From: Clostridia bacterium
Lineage (GTDB): Bacteria; Bacillota; Clostridia; Acetivibrionales; DSM-2933
Direction of reading: 5' to 3'
Assembly: GCA_026416815.1 (NCBI GenBank)
Contig: JAOAEJ010000046.1
Location: 1 to 64,000, forward strand
DNA length: 64,000 nucleotides
Both the position numbers and the translations under genes were made by a program. The notes beneath the pieces were generated by a model. It saw nothing but the letters and a program-made list of their open reading frames with translations, did no database searches and was not told the DNA's origin. This document shows positions 52,413 through 61,817 of this stretch, piece after piece (the first letter of the stretch is position 1; the number at the start of each line of letters is the position of its first letter).

Positions 52413-52901
52413 TTATTTATAATACGACGTCATTTTATAGGAATGCCCGTGGCATACAGCTATTGCAAGGGCATCGGCTACGTCATCAGGCTTTGGTACT
52501 GCCGGTAAGTTCAAAATAACCTTAACCATTTGCTGCATTTGAACCTTGTCTGCCCGCCCATATCCTGCCACAGCTTGTTTGACCTGCAAGGGTGTGTATT
52601 CGAATACTTCCACTCCCGCCCTGGCAGCCGCAAGCACTGCTACACCCCTTCCATGTCCTACCGTAAGCGCTGTTTTTATATTTTTATTAAAGAATAGTTC
52701 TTCAATCGAAATCGCCTCAGGTTTATATTTTTCTATAATTTCTTCTAACCCATTGCTTAACGCCAGCAATCTCTGAGGTAAGGGTGTTTTGGCCTCAGTT
52801 GTTACAGCCCCATAGTCAATTACCGAAAATTTGTTCCCCTCATATTTTACTATACCATATCCGGTAATTGCAAATCCAGGGTCTATCCCCATTATAACCA
52901 T
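52413..52901 (-). CDS. ruvC: Holliday junction endonuclease RuvC
   Basis: 162 aa from the ATG at 52901 (GAAGGG upstream). Catalytic acidic residues: [13 protein letters not shown] (Asp ~6), [11 protein letters not shown] (Glu ~67), [16 protein letters not shown] (Asp ~137/140). Resolves Holliday junctions. First gene of the ruvC-ruvA-lipoprotein-ruvB series. Confidence 0.96.
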   Translation of the reverse strand: MVIMGIDPGFAITGYGIVKYEGNKFSVIDYGAVTTEAKTPLPQRLLALSNGLEEIIEKYKPEAISIEELFFNKNIKTALTVGHGRGVAVLAAARAGVEVFEYTPLQVKQAVAGYGRADKVQMQQMVKVILNLPAVPKPDDVADALAIAVCHGHSYKMTSYYK

Positions 52902-53324
52902 TAAAAACCCTTCTTTCTTCACTAAAATTTATTGCATATTTATGCAGTGTAATGTATAATAATAGAAAATTAATTGGTAAAACAAATTTAGTTAACCTGT
53001 GAAAATCGAGTGAGATATACATACTTAAAGAATACTGCATCCAACGCATAATCATAACTGCTTTCAATTATAATTATGCATATGGATAGTTTACTATAAA
53101 CATAGCGATTTGCCTAAACGGATAAAATCACATTCACAGTACACTATCTATAGAAGGATACATCTGAAGTGATTTTCCAAGTTATAAAATTACTTCGGAG
53201 GCATTGTTTTCAATTGGACAAAGTAGTATTATTATTTTGAGTTTTTTAGTTAAACCTAAAAGCAAATCTAATATAATCACGATTTTCATAATTTATTCTA
53301 ACATAATTTGAGGAGGTTATATAT
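52902..53324. other. 423-bp intergenic region between divergent ruvC and argG
   Basis: Holds the family 1 repeat copy at 53085-53149, a second hairpin (GAAGTGATTTT..AAAATTACTTC, 53168-53198) and a TATAAT box (53270-53275 region) with TTAAAC 16 bases upstream, a plausible weak promoter for argG. No T-box or other riboswitch recognised. Confidence 0.5.
53085..53149. repeat. Repeat family 1 copy, shortened
   Basis: GATAGTTTACTATAAACATA on the left and CACAGTACACTATCTA on the right, with AAAATCAC inside. It resembles the complete element at 8867-8965 with a shortened middle. Confidence 0.65.
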
Positions 53325-54542
53325 ATGAGTAAAAAAGAAAAAGTTATTCTGGCATATTCCGGTGGATTGGATACATCTATTATTATACCGTGGCTTATGG
53401 AGAACTACGACTATGAAGTTATTGCCATGGCTGGTGATGTAGGCCAGGGTGAAGAGCTTGACCCCTTAAACGAAAAGGCTATAAAAACTGGAGCGAGCAA
53501 AATTTATATTGAAGATTTGAAGGAAGAATTCGTAACTGAGTTTATATTCCCAACCCTCAAGGCAGGAGCGGTATATGAAGGTAAATACCTTCTGGGTACA
53601 TCCTTCGCAAGACCGGTTATAGCAAAGAGAATGGTTGAAATAGCTGAAAGAGAAGGTGCTGTAGCTATATGCCACGGCGCTACAGGTAAAGGTAATGACC
53701 AGGTAAGGTTTGAGCTTACTGTAAAAGCACTGGCTCCTCACCTTAAAATTATAGCACCTTGGAGAATATGGGACATAAAATCAAGGGAAGATGCTATAGA
53801 CTACGCTCAAGCAAGAAATATCCCCATCCCTGTATCCAAAAAAGACAACTATAGCATGGACAGAAACCTGTGGCACTTAAGCCATGAAGGTCAAGACCTC
53901 GAAGATCCATGGAATGAGCCTCAGTATGATAAAATATTAAAACTTATGGTTTCTCCTGAAAAAGCTCCGGACAAACCAACTTATGTAGAAATATACTTCG
54001 AAAAGGGTATTCCTAAGAAGGTTGACGGCGTAGAATATAGCCCTGTAGAATTGATAGAGGTATTAAACAAGCTTGGCGGAGCAAACGGCGTTGGTATAGT
54101 GGATATGGTTGAAAACAGGCTTGTTGGTATGAAATCCAGGGGTGTATACGAAACACCGGGAGGAGCAATACTTTATGCGGCTCACAGAGAACTTGAACTG
54201 TTGTGTATAGATAGGGATACACTGCACTATAAAGACATTGTTTCTCAAAGATTTGCCGAATTAGTATACTTCGGACAATGGTACACTCCTCTTCGTGAAG
54301 CTTTATCAGCTTTTGTAGATGTTACTCAGCAGAATGTTACCGGTACAGTAAGAATGAAGCTTTACAAAGGTAACTGTATGCCTGCGGGAGCAAAATCAGA
54401 CTACTCCCTGTACAGTGAAGAACTGTCTACCTTTGAAAGAGATGAAGTTTACAACCAGAAGGATGCCGAAGGCTTCATAAACCTCTTTGGCTTGCCTATG
54501 AAGGTCAACGCTATGATGCTGGAAAGAAACAAAAAGAAATAA
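53325..54542 (+). CDS. argG: Argininosuccinate synthase
   Basis: 405 aa; GAGGAGG precedes the ATG. PP-loop [15 protein letters not shown] (~9-23), citrulline/aspartate sites [41 protein letters not shown] (~114-128), and [16 protein letters not shown]. It joins citrulline and aspartate with ATP in arginine synthesis. First gene of argG-argH; a perfect 38-nt palindrome separates the two. Confidence 0.97.
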   Translation: MSKKEKVILAYSGGLDTSIIIPWLMENYDYEVIAMAGDVGQGEELDPLNEKAIKTGASKIYIEDLKEEFVTEFIFPTLKAGAVYEGKYLLGTSFARPVIAKRMVEIAEREGAVAICHGATGKGNDQVRFELTVKALAPHLKIIAPWRIWDIKSREDAIDYAQARNIPIPVSKKDNYSMDRNLWHLSHEGQDLEDPWNEPQYDKILKLMVSPEKAPDKPTYVEIYFEKGIPKKVDGVEYSPVELIEVLNKLGGANGVGIVDMVENRLVGMKSRGVYETPGGAILYAAHRELELLCIDRDTLHYKDIVSQRFAELVYFGQWYTPLREALSAFVDVTQQNVTGTVRMKLYKGNCMPAGAKSDYSLYSEELSTFERDEVYNQKDAEGFINLFGLPMKVNAMMLERNKKK

Positions 54543-54578
54543 TAGTAAGTAAAAGCTTTATCGTGAACATTACTTTAA

Positions 54579-54616
54579 AAATCAGGCAAAGACTCTATAG
54601 AGTCTTTGCCTGATTT
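54579..54616. terminator. Perfect palindrome between argG and argH
   Basis: 19-bp arms (AAATCAGGCAAAGACTCTA and its complement) with no loop bases, followed by TATACTAATA, not a T-run. It may attenuate or stabilise the argG message rather than fully terminate. Confidence 0.65.
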
Positions 54617-54639
54617 ATACTAATATACGAGGTGATATA

Positions 54640-56016
54640 ATGAAGCTTTGGGGCGGCAGGTTTGCCAAAAGCACTGATAAATCGGTTGATGATTTTAATT
54701 CATCTATAAGCTTTGACAGCAGAATGTACAAGCAAGATATCCTTGGTAGTATCGCTCATGCCAAAATGCTGGGAAAGTGCGGAATCATACCTGAAAAGGA
54801 TTCGGAGTTGATACAAAAAACTCTGCTTGAAATCCTTGCAGATATAGAAAAGGGTTCTGTGGAATTTGAGGTGGATGCCGAAGACATCCATATGAATATA
54901 GAAAAAATACTTATATCAAGAATTGGCGATGTTGGAAAAAGGCTTCATACCGGTAGAAGCCGAAATGACCAGGTTGCTCTGGATATAAGAATGTATCTTA
55001 AAGATGAAATAACAGAGATTAAGAACATGCTTATTTCCCTTGAAAAAAGTATAATTGAATTGGCTGAAAAACACCTTGATGTCATAATGCCGGGATACAC
55101 TCACCTTCAAAGGGCTCAGCCCATAACCTTCTCTCATCACATGATGGCCTACTTCCAGATGTTTAAAAGGGACATCGAAAGGCTGGAGGACTGCTATAAG
55201 AGGACAAATGTAATGCCTCTGGGCTCAGGAGCTCTTGCGGGTACTACCTATCCTCTGGATAGGCATATGGTAGCTCAGGAGCTTGGATTTGCTTCAATTA
55301 CCGAAAACAGCCTTGATGGAGTAAGCGATAGAGACTTTGCTGTAGAGTTGTCGTCCTGCCTCTCTATTGCAATGATGCACCTTAGCAGGTTTAGTGAAGA
55401 AATTATTCTTTGGTCTTCCCATGAATTCGGCTTTGTCGAGCTGGACGATGCTTACAGCACAGGAAGCAGCATAATGCCTCAAAAGAAAAACCCTGATGTG
55501 GCTGAACTGGTACGTGGTAAAGCCGGAAGGGTTTACGGCGATTTGATGGCCCTGCTTACGGTAATGAAGTCCCTTCCACTTGCATACAATAAAGACATGC
55601 AGGAGGACAAGGAGGCTATATTTGACGCTGTTGATACCGTCAAAATGTGTCTACCCGTCTTCACCAAAATGATTGCTACTATGAGAATCCGTAGAGAAAA
55701 CATGTATAAGGCAGCTCAAGGTGGCTTTACTAATGCTACCGACATAGCTGATTACCTCGTAAAGAAAGGTATTCCTTTCAGGGATGCCCATGAAATCATA
55801 GGTAAAATGGTACTGTATTGTATACAGAATAGCAAGGTTATTGATGACCTTACAATGGATGAATTCAAGACCTTCTCCGCAGCTATTGAGGAGGATGTGT
55901 ATACCGAAATTAGTCTTGAAAAATGCGTATCCGGCAGAAATATCCCTGGAGGTCCGGCTAAGGAGAGTGTATTGGCCTCCATAGAAAATGGAAAAAAATT
56001 CATAAATACACTTTAG
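54640..56016 (+). CDS. argH: Argininosuccinate lyase
   Basis: 458 aa; GAGGTG precedes the ATG. Starts [20 protein letters not shown]. Fumarase/aspartase-superfamily signatures: [37 protein letters not shown] (~111-127), [18 protein letters not shown] (catalytic His, ~157) and [17 protein letters not shown] (~281-297, catalytic Ser). It splits argininosuccinate to arginine and fumarate. Together with argG it completes arginine synthesis from citrulline. Confidence 0.97.
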   Translation: MKLWGGRFAKSTDKSVDDFNSSISFDSRMYKQDILGSIAHAKMLGKCGIIPEKDSELIQKTLLEILADIEKGSVEFEVDAEDIHMNIEKILISRIGDVGKRLHTGRSRNDQVALDIRMYLKDEITEIKNMLISLEKSIIELAEKHLDVIMPGYTHLQRAQPITFSHHMMAYFQMFKRDIERLEDCYKRTNVMPLGSGALAGTTYPLDRHMVAQELGFASITENSLDGVSDRDFAVELSSCLSIAMMHLSRFSEEIILWSSHEFGFVELDDAYSTGSSIMPQKKNPDVAELVRGKAGRVYGDLMALLTVMKSLPLAYNKDMQEDKEAIFDAVDTVKMCLPVFTKMIATMRIRRENMYKAAQGGFTNATDIADYLVKKGIPFRDAHEIIGKMVLYCIQNSKVIDDLTMDEFKTFSAAIEEDVYTEISLEKCVSGRNIPGGPAKESVLASIENGKKFINTL

Positions 56017-56049
56017 TAGGAGTTGAAAAGTGCAGCAATTTTGCTGCAC

Positions 56050-56220
56050 TTACTGTTTTTCCTTAATATGTAAACTGACGTTTACTTTGTCTGATTTCAT
56101 ATCTATGTCCAGCTTAAAAATATCTATACCCTTTCTTTGGAGATTTAAAATCAAATCTCTTTTTATGCACTCGACTAGCTTCTCATATGGATTTTCTACA
56201 AACCGCTGTTTGAAGATCAT
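56050..56220 (-). CDS. 56-aa hypothetical protein
   Basis: ATG at 56220 with GGAGGGAG upstream; the in-frame extension to 56376 runs through a terminator and is rejected. Sequence MIFKQRFVENPYEKLVECIK, then RDLILNLQRKGIDIFKLDID. A mixed helix-strand pattern; the ending VNVSLHIKEKQ looks like a beta strand. Small cytoplasmic protein. No family recognised. Its gene is convergent with argH. Confidence 0.6.
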   Translation of the reverse strand: MIFKQRFVENPYEKLVECIKRDLILNLQRKGIDIFKLDIDMKSDKVNVSLHIKEKQ

Positions 56221-56346
56221 TATACTCCCTCCATTTTTTCTCCTCTTCAAATATGTTACAGCATTTCCCTCTGCTTGTATAACATTTCCATAGCCACCCT
56301 GCAGCACAACGCATTCAAAGCCCTGTTTACTGCCTATTGCTGAAAA

Positions 56347-56400
56347 TAAAAGAGTGTATATGGTACAATCTTGCATATGTACCTATATACACTCTTTTAT
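56347..56400. terminator. Terminator between small minus-strand genes
   Basis: AAAAGAGTGTATAT..GTAC and GTAC..ATATACACTCTTTT, a long stem with T-runs on both sides; it ends the gene at 56440. Confidence 0.8.
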
Positions 56401-56439
56401 TTATGAATCCAAAATTATCTTTGTATCCGCAATATTGCC

Positions 56440-56751
56440 TTATGACATTTTAACTTTCTTATCTATAGCTTTCCCCAGACTATACCATGAATCCCTTAGC
56501 TTAAACCTCATCTCCTCATCAAGAGTTCTTTCAATCAAATCGTTTAAATTCTTTCTCATAACGATATATTCCCTGATTTGAAACTCTTCCTTCCCTAGCA
56601 ACTCTTCCATTTGGGTTATCCAGCCATTTATATTTCCTGCTCCTATAAACTCTTTGGATACTTTTTTCTTTAAGTGTGAAATTACAAGCTTTATTGCTTT
56701 GTGCTTAACTTGGTTGTCAGTTTGTGGTTTCTTTGCAATACCTTTTGCCAT
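56440..56751 (-). CDS. 103-aa hypothetical protein
   Basis: Start at the ATG at 56751 (GGGAG eight bases upstream). Basic, all-helical: MAKGIAKKPQTDNQVKHKAI, VISHLKKKVSKEFIG, then MEELLGKEEFQIREYIVMRK and RFKLRDSWYSLGKAID. No Cys, TM or known motif. The highly basic N-terminus might bind nucleic acid (inference). It has its own terminator. Confidence 0.65.
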   Translation of the reverse strand: MAKGIAKKPQTDNQVKHKAIKLVISHLKKKVSKEFIGAGNINGWITQMEELLGKEEFQIREYIVMRKNLNDLIERTLDEEMRFKLRDSWYSLGKAIDKKVKMS

Positions 56752-56876
56752 ATTAAACACTCCCTATAATTTGTATTATAAGTCAGTTGTTTATTATAAA
56801 CAGTAAAATAGCCGTAATTTATTATATTTCAATTTATAAAATATTATAATATATCTTCCGAAATAAATACCCATAA

Positions 56877-56914
56877 TAAAAAGCCCCCTTTCTAATTTAA
56901 AGAAAAGGAGCTCA
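56877..56914 (-). terminator. Terminator of the deacetylase gene
   Basis: AGCTCCTTTTCT and AGAAAGGGGGCT arms followed by TTTTTATT on the minus strand. Confidence 0.8.
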
Positions 56915-56925
56915 ATTTATATGCT

Positions 56926-58056
56926 TTAATACACTACCAGTTGCTTTCCGTTGAGTTTGTTTTTATCCACCGCTTCCTCCCTGGACTTCGGTACCGTTAC
57001 AGTATTTGGATCGCCGTCACTTACGTACTGCTCACCAACTGACAGGTTTTTAAGCCACCACGCAAGGTCGGTGTCTACAGGTTTGATACCTGAAGCTCTT
57101 ACTCTATGGGTAGATAGCGGGTTAAACTTCTTGCTTACGGGAGAATAGGTCGGATCCCAACCAACTTCCATAATAGCGCGATTTTCATAGCTTACGCCTT
57201 CAAATTCTCCCTTAGCAACATAACCCTGCAAGTCTTTTGTAGCATTTCCAAAAGGTAGTGCCAACGAGCCAAGCTTATAATCGGGTACAAGCTCAAGCAT
57301 TTTCTTATGGTTCCCCCCTACTTCCTGAAGGACCTTTTCTGCAGTCTTTACCTCTCTTAGGTTAATATGGGTCAATGTATGGTTTCCAATTTCAAAGCCC
57401 TGGTCTATCAGGTATTTTAATCTCTCATTTACTGTTCCCTTGCCCTCAAAGGTTCCCAATCCAAGGTTTACATAGAATGTTCCTTTGAGCCCGAAATCAG
57501 GATGAGTCTTATTGAATTCCTCCATAATCCCGACGGCAGACTGTTTGTTTGCTACAAGCTTGCCACCCTCTTCTACCAGGTTAAACTGCCCCGATGTCCC
57601 GTCATCAAAGGTAAACATCATAGGTATACAACCTGCAGGAACAGATATATTATTATTTAAATAATCATTCACGTTTACAAGTCGATAGTTTTTATCATAC
57701 AGGGTTTGAAGTAACTTTCTGAACTCATCAAAGGTTGTAGTATATTCACCGTTATCATATTTTGTAGGGGTAAAGGATTCTACAAAATTATGAAACATTA
57801 CCACCATAATCTTACCCGTTTCGTTAGGCTTTACTTTAGAGAGGTCAATACTGGGTTTTGGTGTAGCTGTACGGGCATTGGTATCGTTGCCTTGCGGTAC
57901 TGGAGTACTGCTGCCTTGATTATCAGTAGGCTTTGTACTCTGAATGGTATTCTGTGCAGAATTGTTCTTTTCTGGTTCTACTTTGCTGCCGCAGCCTGAT
58001 AGTAGGATTGAAGCCGAAATCACTAAGGCCGGAATTATTTTTGCGAATTTACTCAT
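56926..58056 (-). CDS. Polysaccharide deacetylase (CE4) lipoprotein
   Basis: 376 aa. Lipoprotein signal AKIIPALVISASILLSGC (lipid Cys ~22), then a long Ser/Thr/Pro/Gln linker (~25-70). The NodB-type domain spans ~75-330: motif 1 PMMFTFDDGTSGQFN (~145-159, Asp-Asp), motif 2 IGNHTLTHINLRE (~222-234, metal-binding His), LALPFGNATKDLQGY as motif 3. It probably removes acetyl groups from peptidoglycan or a surface polysaccharide outside the membrane. Monocistronic, with its own terminator and a 580-bp upstream region. Confidence 0.9.
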   Translation of the reverse strand: MSKFAKIIPALVISASILLSGCGSKVEPEKNNSAQNTIQSTKPTDNQGSSTPVPQGNDTNARTATPKPSIDLSKVKPNETGKIMVVMFHNFVESFTPTKYDNGEYTTTFDEFRKLLQTLYDKNYRLVNVNDYLNNNISVPAGCIPMMFTFDDGTSGQFNLVEEGGKLVANKQSAVGIMEEFNKTHPDFGLKGTFYVNLGLGTFEGKGTVNERLKYLIDQGFEIGNHTLTHINLREVKTAEKVLQEVGGNHKKMLELVPDYKLGSLALPFGNATKDLQGYVAKGEFEGVSYENRAIMEVGWDPTYSPVSKKFNPLSTHRVRASGIKPVDTDLAWWLKNLSVGEQYVSDGDPNTVTVPKSREEAVDKNKLNGKQLVVY

Positions 58057-58567
58057 TTATGCTCACTCCATCCTTTATGTAAGACGGAACCATGCTTGGA
58101 AGACAGCTTTTTAAAACCAGATGTGACTTTTACTCTGGGGGGAGGAAGGGATCACGTCAACTGCTTGCGTGACAAAAATTGATACGTAATTTTTACGGTA
58201 TGATTTTCATTTAAAGCAGTTTTTAAAACAAGCTGTTTATAACGCCCTAAGGCTACTTCCAAAGCATAGGTTCCATTTTTCTTAATTATACAAAATGATT
58301 CGTATCAATTCAAATATAATTTATACCTAATCAGCGATTCATAACCAATTTCAATTCAGAAATCTATCAGGCTTTTATCTGTATATACTTTTAAATCATT
58401 GACTACTCCAGCGTTTATAGCAGTTTTACCTTTATATGGTCCCTTGGCAGTACCATAAATTCCATACTAAAAACTATGGTGAATCATTTTTAGTTTTGGA
58501 CTCTTAGCTTGTAAATAATACAGTAGTTTACTGTAAATTATCTTTAATACCTAACGTATAAAAAATA
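58057..58567. other. About 510-bp intergenic region upstream of the deacetylase
   Basis: Contains small inverted repeats (TCACG..CGTGA near 58153-58173; CCAGA..TCTGG near 58118-58137) that could fold in the leader of the deacetylase message, and a family 1 repeat tip at 58522-58547. No ORF with a ribosome binding site and no known riboswitch seen. Confidence 0.45.
58522..58547. repeat. Solo palindromic tip of repeat family 1
   Basis: AGTAGTTTACTGTAAATTAT followed by CTTTAAT, matching one end of the complete element. Confidence 0.5.
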
Positions 58568-58610
58568 AAAGCCGCGTTTCAATATCCTGCAGATATGAAA
58601 TACGGCTTCC
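58563..58610 (-). terminator. Terminator of the MFS gene
   Basis: AAGCCGTATTTCATAT and ATATTGAAACGCGGCTT arms with TTTTATTTTTT on the minus strand. Confidence 0.8.
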
Positions 58611-58635
58611 ACGTAAAACCACCTTGGTATTTAGC

Positions 58636-60252
58636 TTATTCAGCCATCTCAAGATTGCCCGGTATATTCATTCCTTGACTGCTTTCCTCATTTTGTTTGC
58701 TTGTCTGTCTACCTTTAAGCGGTATTTCTTTAAGGAACAGTATAGTTATAAACCCTATCACCGATATAACTATGCATATGAGGAAAACCTGATGTAAAGA
58801 GCTTGTTATTATTTCCTTAACCTGATCCATCAGCTTATCAAATAAACCAATCGCGGCCTCGGGCATATGCTGCCTTACAGCATTTATAGCTTCAACGTTG
58901 GTTAGAGCTTGCGGATCTCTAAAAAATCCTTTAAGTTCTTCATTAGGAACTCTACTTAAATCAATTTCACTTAAGCCCTTATTCATGTGTGATATCATTA
59001 CCGAACCGAAAATTGCAGAGCTTATGGTAGCACCAATATTTCTAAAGAACTGCATCGCAGATGTCACTATACCCAACTGGCTTTGGGGGAATGCATTTTG
59101 TACAGTAATGTTTATTATAGGCATAATCACTCCAATACCTATACCTAACACAATCATATATAGGGTTATGGTTGTGTTTGATGTTTTCATGTCTATAGTA
59201 GCCATAAGAACTGCACCTATAACGGAAAGGATAAAACCGCCTACGGCCATTAACTTGTATTTACCCACTCTTGAGATTAACTGACCGGCGATTATGCTTG
59301 CGATTACGAGACTTAGCATCATAGGGGTTGTAACCATGCCTGATGTTGAAGCCGATGAGCCTATAACTACCTGTACAAACAACGGTATAAACATGACCGC
59401 ACCAAACATAAGGGAGTTGCTCAAAAACCCTGCAAGGGAAGAAATATTGAATACCGAACTTTTAAAGAGCGATAGCGGTATTATCGGTTCTGCTGCTTTT
59501 GACTCAATATATCCGAAAACTATAAGCATTACCGTTGAAAACACCAACATGCCTATTATCTGTGGAGAAAGCCACTCATAATCTTTTCCTGCCCATGTAA
59601 ACGCCAAGAGCATAGGAACCAAAGATACTATAAGTGCTGCTGCACCGGCATAATCTATAACTCTTTTTAACGAGGTATCTTTTAAGTACGGAAGTGCTAC
59701 AAACATAGTAACCATAGCAGCAATACCAACGGGTATATTTACGTAAAACACCCATCTCCAGTTAAGATTGTCTGTGATATAACCGCCCAGAGTAGGCCCT
59801 ACCACACTGGAAAGGCCGAATACCGAAACGACTATTCCCATGTATTTTGCTCTTTCTGCGGGTGAAAACATGTCACCCACAATAGCAAATGCATTGGACA
59901 TAAGTATTCCCCCGCCGATACCCTGAAGCCCTCTGAATATTATCAACTGCATCATAGTTTGAGATAATCCGCATAAGGCCGAAGCAATAAGGAAAATAAT
60001 CAATCCTATAAAATATATGGGCTTGCGTCCGTATATGTCAGCCATCTTGCCAAATATGGGGATTACTATTGTGGAACACAACATATAGGCTGTAAATGGC
60101 CATGCATACTTATCCATTCCGTGAAGGTCGTTAATAACCTTTGGCATTGCAGTACCTACTATCGTACTGTCAAGCGCAGCAAGTAGAACACTGAGCATTA
60201 CCCCGATCATAACAAATATTACTCTCTTTTTACTTAAATTAGTCATTGTCAT
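58636..60252 (-). CDS. DHA2-family (14-TM) drug efflux MFS transporter
   Basis: 538 aa, with about 14 TM helices. Signatures: LDSTIVGTAMPKVINDL (~28-44, motif D1-like), GKMADIYGRKPIYFIGL (motif A, ~68-84), RGLQGIGGGILMSNAF (motif B) and GLSSVVGPTLGGYITD (motif C, antiporter). EmrB/QacA-type proton-coupled drug exporter in the cytoplasmic membrane. The start codon shares one base with the stop of the MarR gene (TAATG), so translation is coupled and the regulator probably controls this pump. The second ATG (60246) is also possible. Confidence 0.92.
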   Translation of the reverse strand: MTMTNLSKKRVIFVMIGVMLSVLLAALDSTIVGTAMPKVINDLHGMDKYAWPFTAYMLCSTIVIPIFGKMADIYGRKPIYFIGLIIFLIASALCGLSQTMMQLIIFRGLQGIGGGILMSNAFAIVGDMFSPAERAKYMGIVVSVFGLSSVVGPTLGGYITDNLNWRWVFYVNIPVGIAAMVTMFVALPYLKDTSLKRVIDYAGAAALIVSLVPMLLAFTWAGKDYEWLSPQIIGMLVFSTVMLIVFGYIESKAAEPIIPLSLFKSSVFNISSLAGFLSNSLMFGAVMFIPLFVQVVIGSSASTSGMVTTPMMLSLVIASIIAGQLISRVGKYKLMAVGGFILSVIGAVLMATIDMKTSNTTITLYMIVLGIGIGVIMPIINITVQNAFPQSQLGIVTSAMQFFRNIGATISSAIFGSVMISHMNKGLSEIDLSRVPNEELKGFFRDPQALTNVEAINAVRQHMPEAAIGLFDKLMDQVKEIITSSLHQVFLICIVISVIGFITILFLKEIPLKGRQTSKQNEESSQGMNIPGNLEMAE

Positions 60253-60710
60253 TACTTTCTTTCCTCCAAATCAATTTTTGAAATTATATTCTTAATATTC
60301 TCAAGCGAAACTGACAGCACACCCAGATCATCATCCTCCAGATTGGATAGCTTTGTCTTGATACTAGTTTTTTTTCGTTCCTTTATATCCTTTATATACT
60401 CTTTACCTTCCTCCGTGAGCTGTATATTTATTACCCTTCTATCCTCTTTATCCGGCAGTCTTTCTACTAAACCTTCACTGATAAGCTTGTCTAACAAAAT
60501 TGTCATGTGAGGCTTTGAAATGAACAGCTTTTTTCCAGCCTCCGAAATTGGCATTGCCCCAAGTCTGTTCAGCATGAACATAATATCAAAATGTGGTCGG
60601 GTTATTTCCTTACTTGGAGCTACATCCTGCAGCTTTAAAATATTTTTATGAAACAACGGAAATAAGGCCATTAAATTATCAGCTATAACATCCAGATTAT
60701 CATTTTCCAA
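60252..60710 (-). CDS. MarR-family transcriptional regulator
   Basis: 152 aa from a TTG with GGAGGCG seven bases upstream. Winged-helix MarR pattern: RPHFDIMFMLNRLGAMPISE (~39-58), GKKLFISKPHMTILLDKLIS (recognition helix, ~60-80), VERLPDKEDRRVINIQLTEE (wing, ~84-103). It likely represses the operon with the MFS gene and releases DNA when a drug-like ligand binds. A 41-bp palindromic site is upstream at 60798. Confidence 0.92.
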   Translation of the reverse strand: MENDNLDVIADNLMALFPLFHKNILKLQDVAPSKEITRPHFDIMFMLNRLGAMPISEAGKKLFISKPHMTILLDKLISEGLVERLPDKEDRRVINIQLTEEGKEYIKDIKERKKTSIKTKLSNLEDDDLGVLSVSLENIKNIISKIDLEERK

Positions 60711-60797
60711 TTATTTTCGCCTCCGAGAATATTTATTAACTATTTTAACAATATATATTGCGATAAGTATTTTACATAGAAAGCCTTATTAGCAGTT

Positions 60798-60838
60798 AAA
60801 TAGTTAAAATAATTAATAGTTAATTTTTTTAACTATTT
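60798..60838. promoter_or_regulatory. Probable MarR operator
   Basis: AAATAGTTAAA (60798-60808) and TTTAACTATTT (60828-60838) are perfect 11-bp complements, with a further TAGTTAA in the middle (60817-60823). It sits about 90 bases upstream of the MarR start in an AT-rich region. Confidence 0.55.
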
Positions 60839-61028
60839 TAGTATAACACTCATTATTAGTAATTTCAATATTATATCCAAAATTTATATTAAAATTATCA
60901 ACAGCTTCCAAGTAAAATATGTTCTTACCTTATATGCTATAAACAGCTAACTTTCATGTAGTATAAAGATTACGCGAATTTGATAAAATAGTAGTGCGGT
61001 TAAACTTAGTGCCAAGGAGCAAAAAATT

Positions 61029-61238
61029 ATGAGTAACGATATTTATAGAAACAAGAAGGATTTTGCCCGTGAGGAATTCGCAACTGAATTGCCAAGGCCT
61101 AAAGGAATTCCACACCCAAGGGAAATCAATTCCCAGAAGGCACAGTTTCAAAGCTATGGTACTCCAGGAATGGTTGAAAGAAAAGATAAGAAGACCAAAA
61201 TGCACGAAAAGCTAAACAATAATGAATCGGGCCATTAA
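61029..61238 (+). CDS. 69-aa small hydrophilic protein
   Basis: ATG with AAGGAGC eight bases upstream. Highly charged with no Cys or hydrophobic helix: MSNDIYRNKKDFAREEFATE, LPRPKGIPHPREINSQKAQF. It looks intrinsically disordered, like some small acid-soluble or YfhD-type spore proteins in Bacillota (composition only). It ends at a strong bidirectional terminator. Confidence 0.65.
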   Translation: MSNDIYRNKKDFAREEFATELPRPKGIPHPREINSQKAQFQSYGTPGMVERKDKKTKMHEKLNNNESGH

Positions 61239-61276
61239 AAAAAGCACCTGCGCAGTAGATTGTGCAGGTGCTTTTC
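61236..61276. terminator. Bidirectional terminator
   Basis: AAAAGCACCTGCGCA and TGTGCAGGTGCTTTT arms between convergent genes at 61029 and 61290. Confidence 0.85.
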
Positions 61277-61289
61277 GATTATATCATTA

Positions 61290-61580
61290 CTACTTTGAGT
61301 TATAGTCTACTGCTGCTGCCGACTCCATCACACTTCTCATGTATTTCGCTACCTCTACATGTACAGGATGAACTTGGTAAGCCTGCATATCCTCAAGTGA
61401 ATCAAATTTAGTGACCAGCGCCAGGTCATAAGACCTTTCGGAATGCAATACATCAATTCCTACCTCTATGTAGCGCAAAAAAGGGATTTTACCCTCCATA
61501 TCGGCTAAAACCTGCCTCGCCTTTTCCAAACTACCGGGGCTTTTATCAATCAGCTTAAAAAATACAATGTGTGTAAACAA
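61290..61580 (-). CDS. Dabb (stress-responsive A/B barrel) domain protein
   Basis: 96 aa from a TTG with GGAGGAGA six bases upstream; the ATG at 61595 would start on the ribosome binding site itself. The single Dabb domain is complete: FTHIVFFKLIDKSPGSLEKA, FLRYIEVGIDVLHSERSYDL, ALVTKFDSLEDMQAYQVHPV, ending EVAKYMRSVMESAAAVDY. These dimeric alpha/beta-barrel proteins are often of unknown function, in stress or small-molecule metabolism. It is divergent from hcp. Confidence 0.87.
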   Translation of the reverse strand: MFTHIVFFKLIDKSPGSLEKARQVLADMEGKIPFLRYIEVGIDVLHSERSYDLALVTKFDSLEDMQAYQVHPVHVEVAKYMRSVMESAAAVDYNSK

Positions 61581-61716
61581 TGTGCTCTCCTCCATACTTT
61601 TATATTCAATCAGTATTATATATCAAAAAATTCCTTCCTGCTATTTTTTATTCCTTATATACAGTATAATAATTTCTACAACCAATATCTTGATATTTAA
61701 TTCCATACAAATTTCA

Positions 61717-61732
61717 TGTGATAAATATCACA
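61717..61732 (+). promoter_or_regulatory. CRP/FNR-type (HcpR-like) operator upstream of hcp
   Basis: TGTGATAAATATCACA is a perfect palindrome and fits TGTGA-N6-TCACA exactly. It lies 86 bases before hcp and just upstream of a possible TTGTAC..TATCAT promoter. HcpR, a CRP/FNR-family nitrosative-stress regulator, is known to control hcp genes with such sites. Confidence 0.7.
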
Positions 61733-61817
61733 GCAAAATGTGTTGTACATAACATAAAATTAATATCATCACTAGTAAAATAAAACCATGATAAAAATTT
61801 GTTAGGAGGAATTTAAA

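Noticed and set aside
56221-56376. N-terminal extension of the 56-aa gene
   Set aside because: It passes through a strong terminator stem; an ideal ribosome binding site precedes the internal ATG at 56220.
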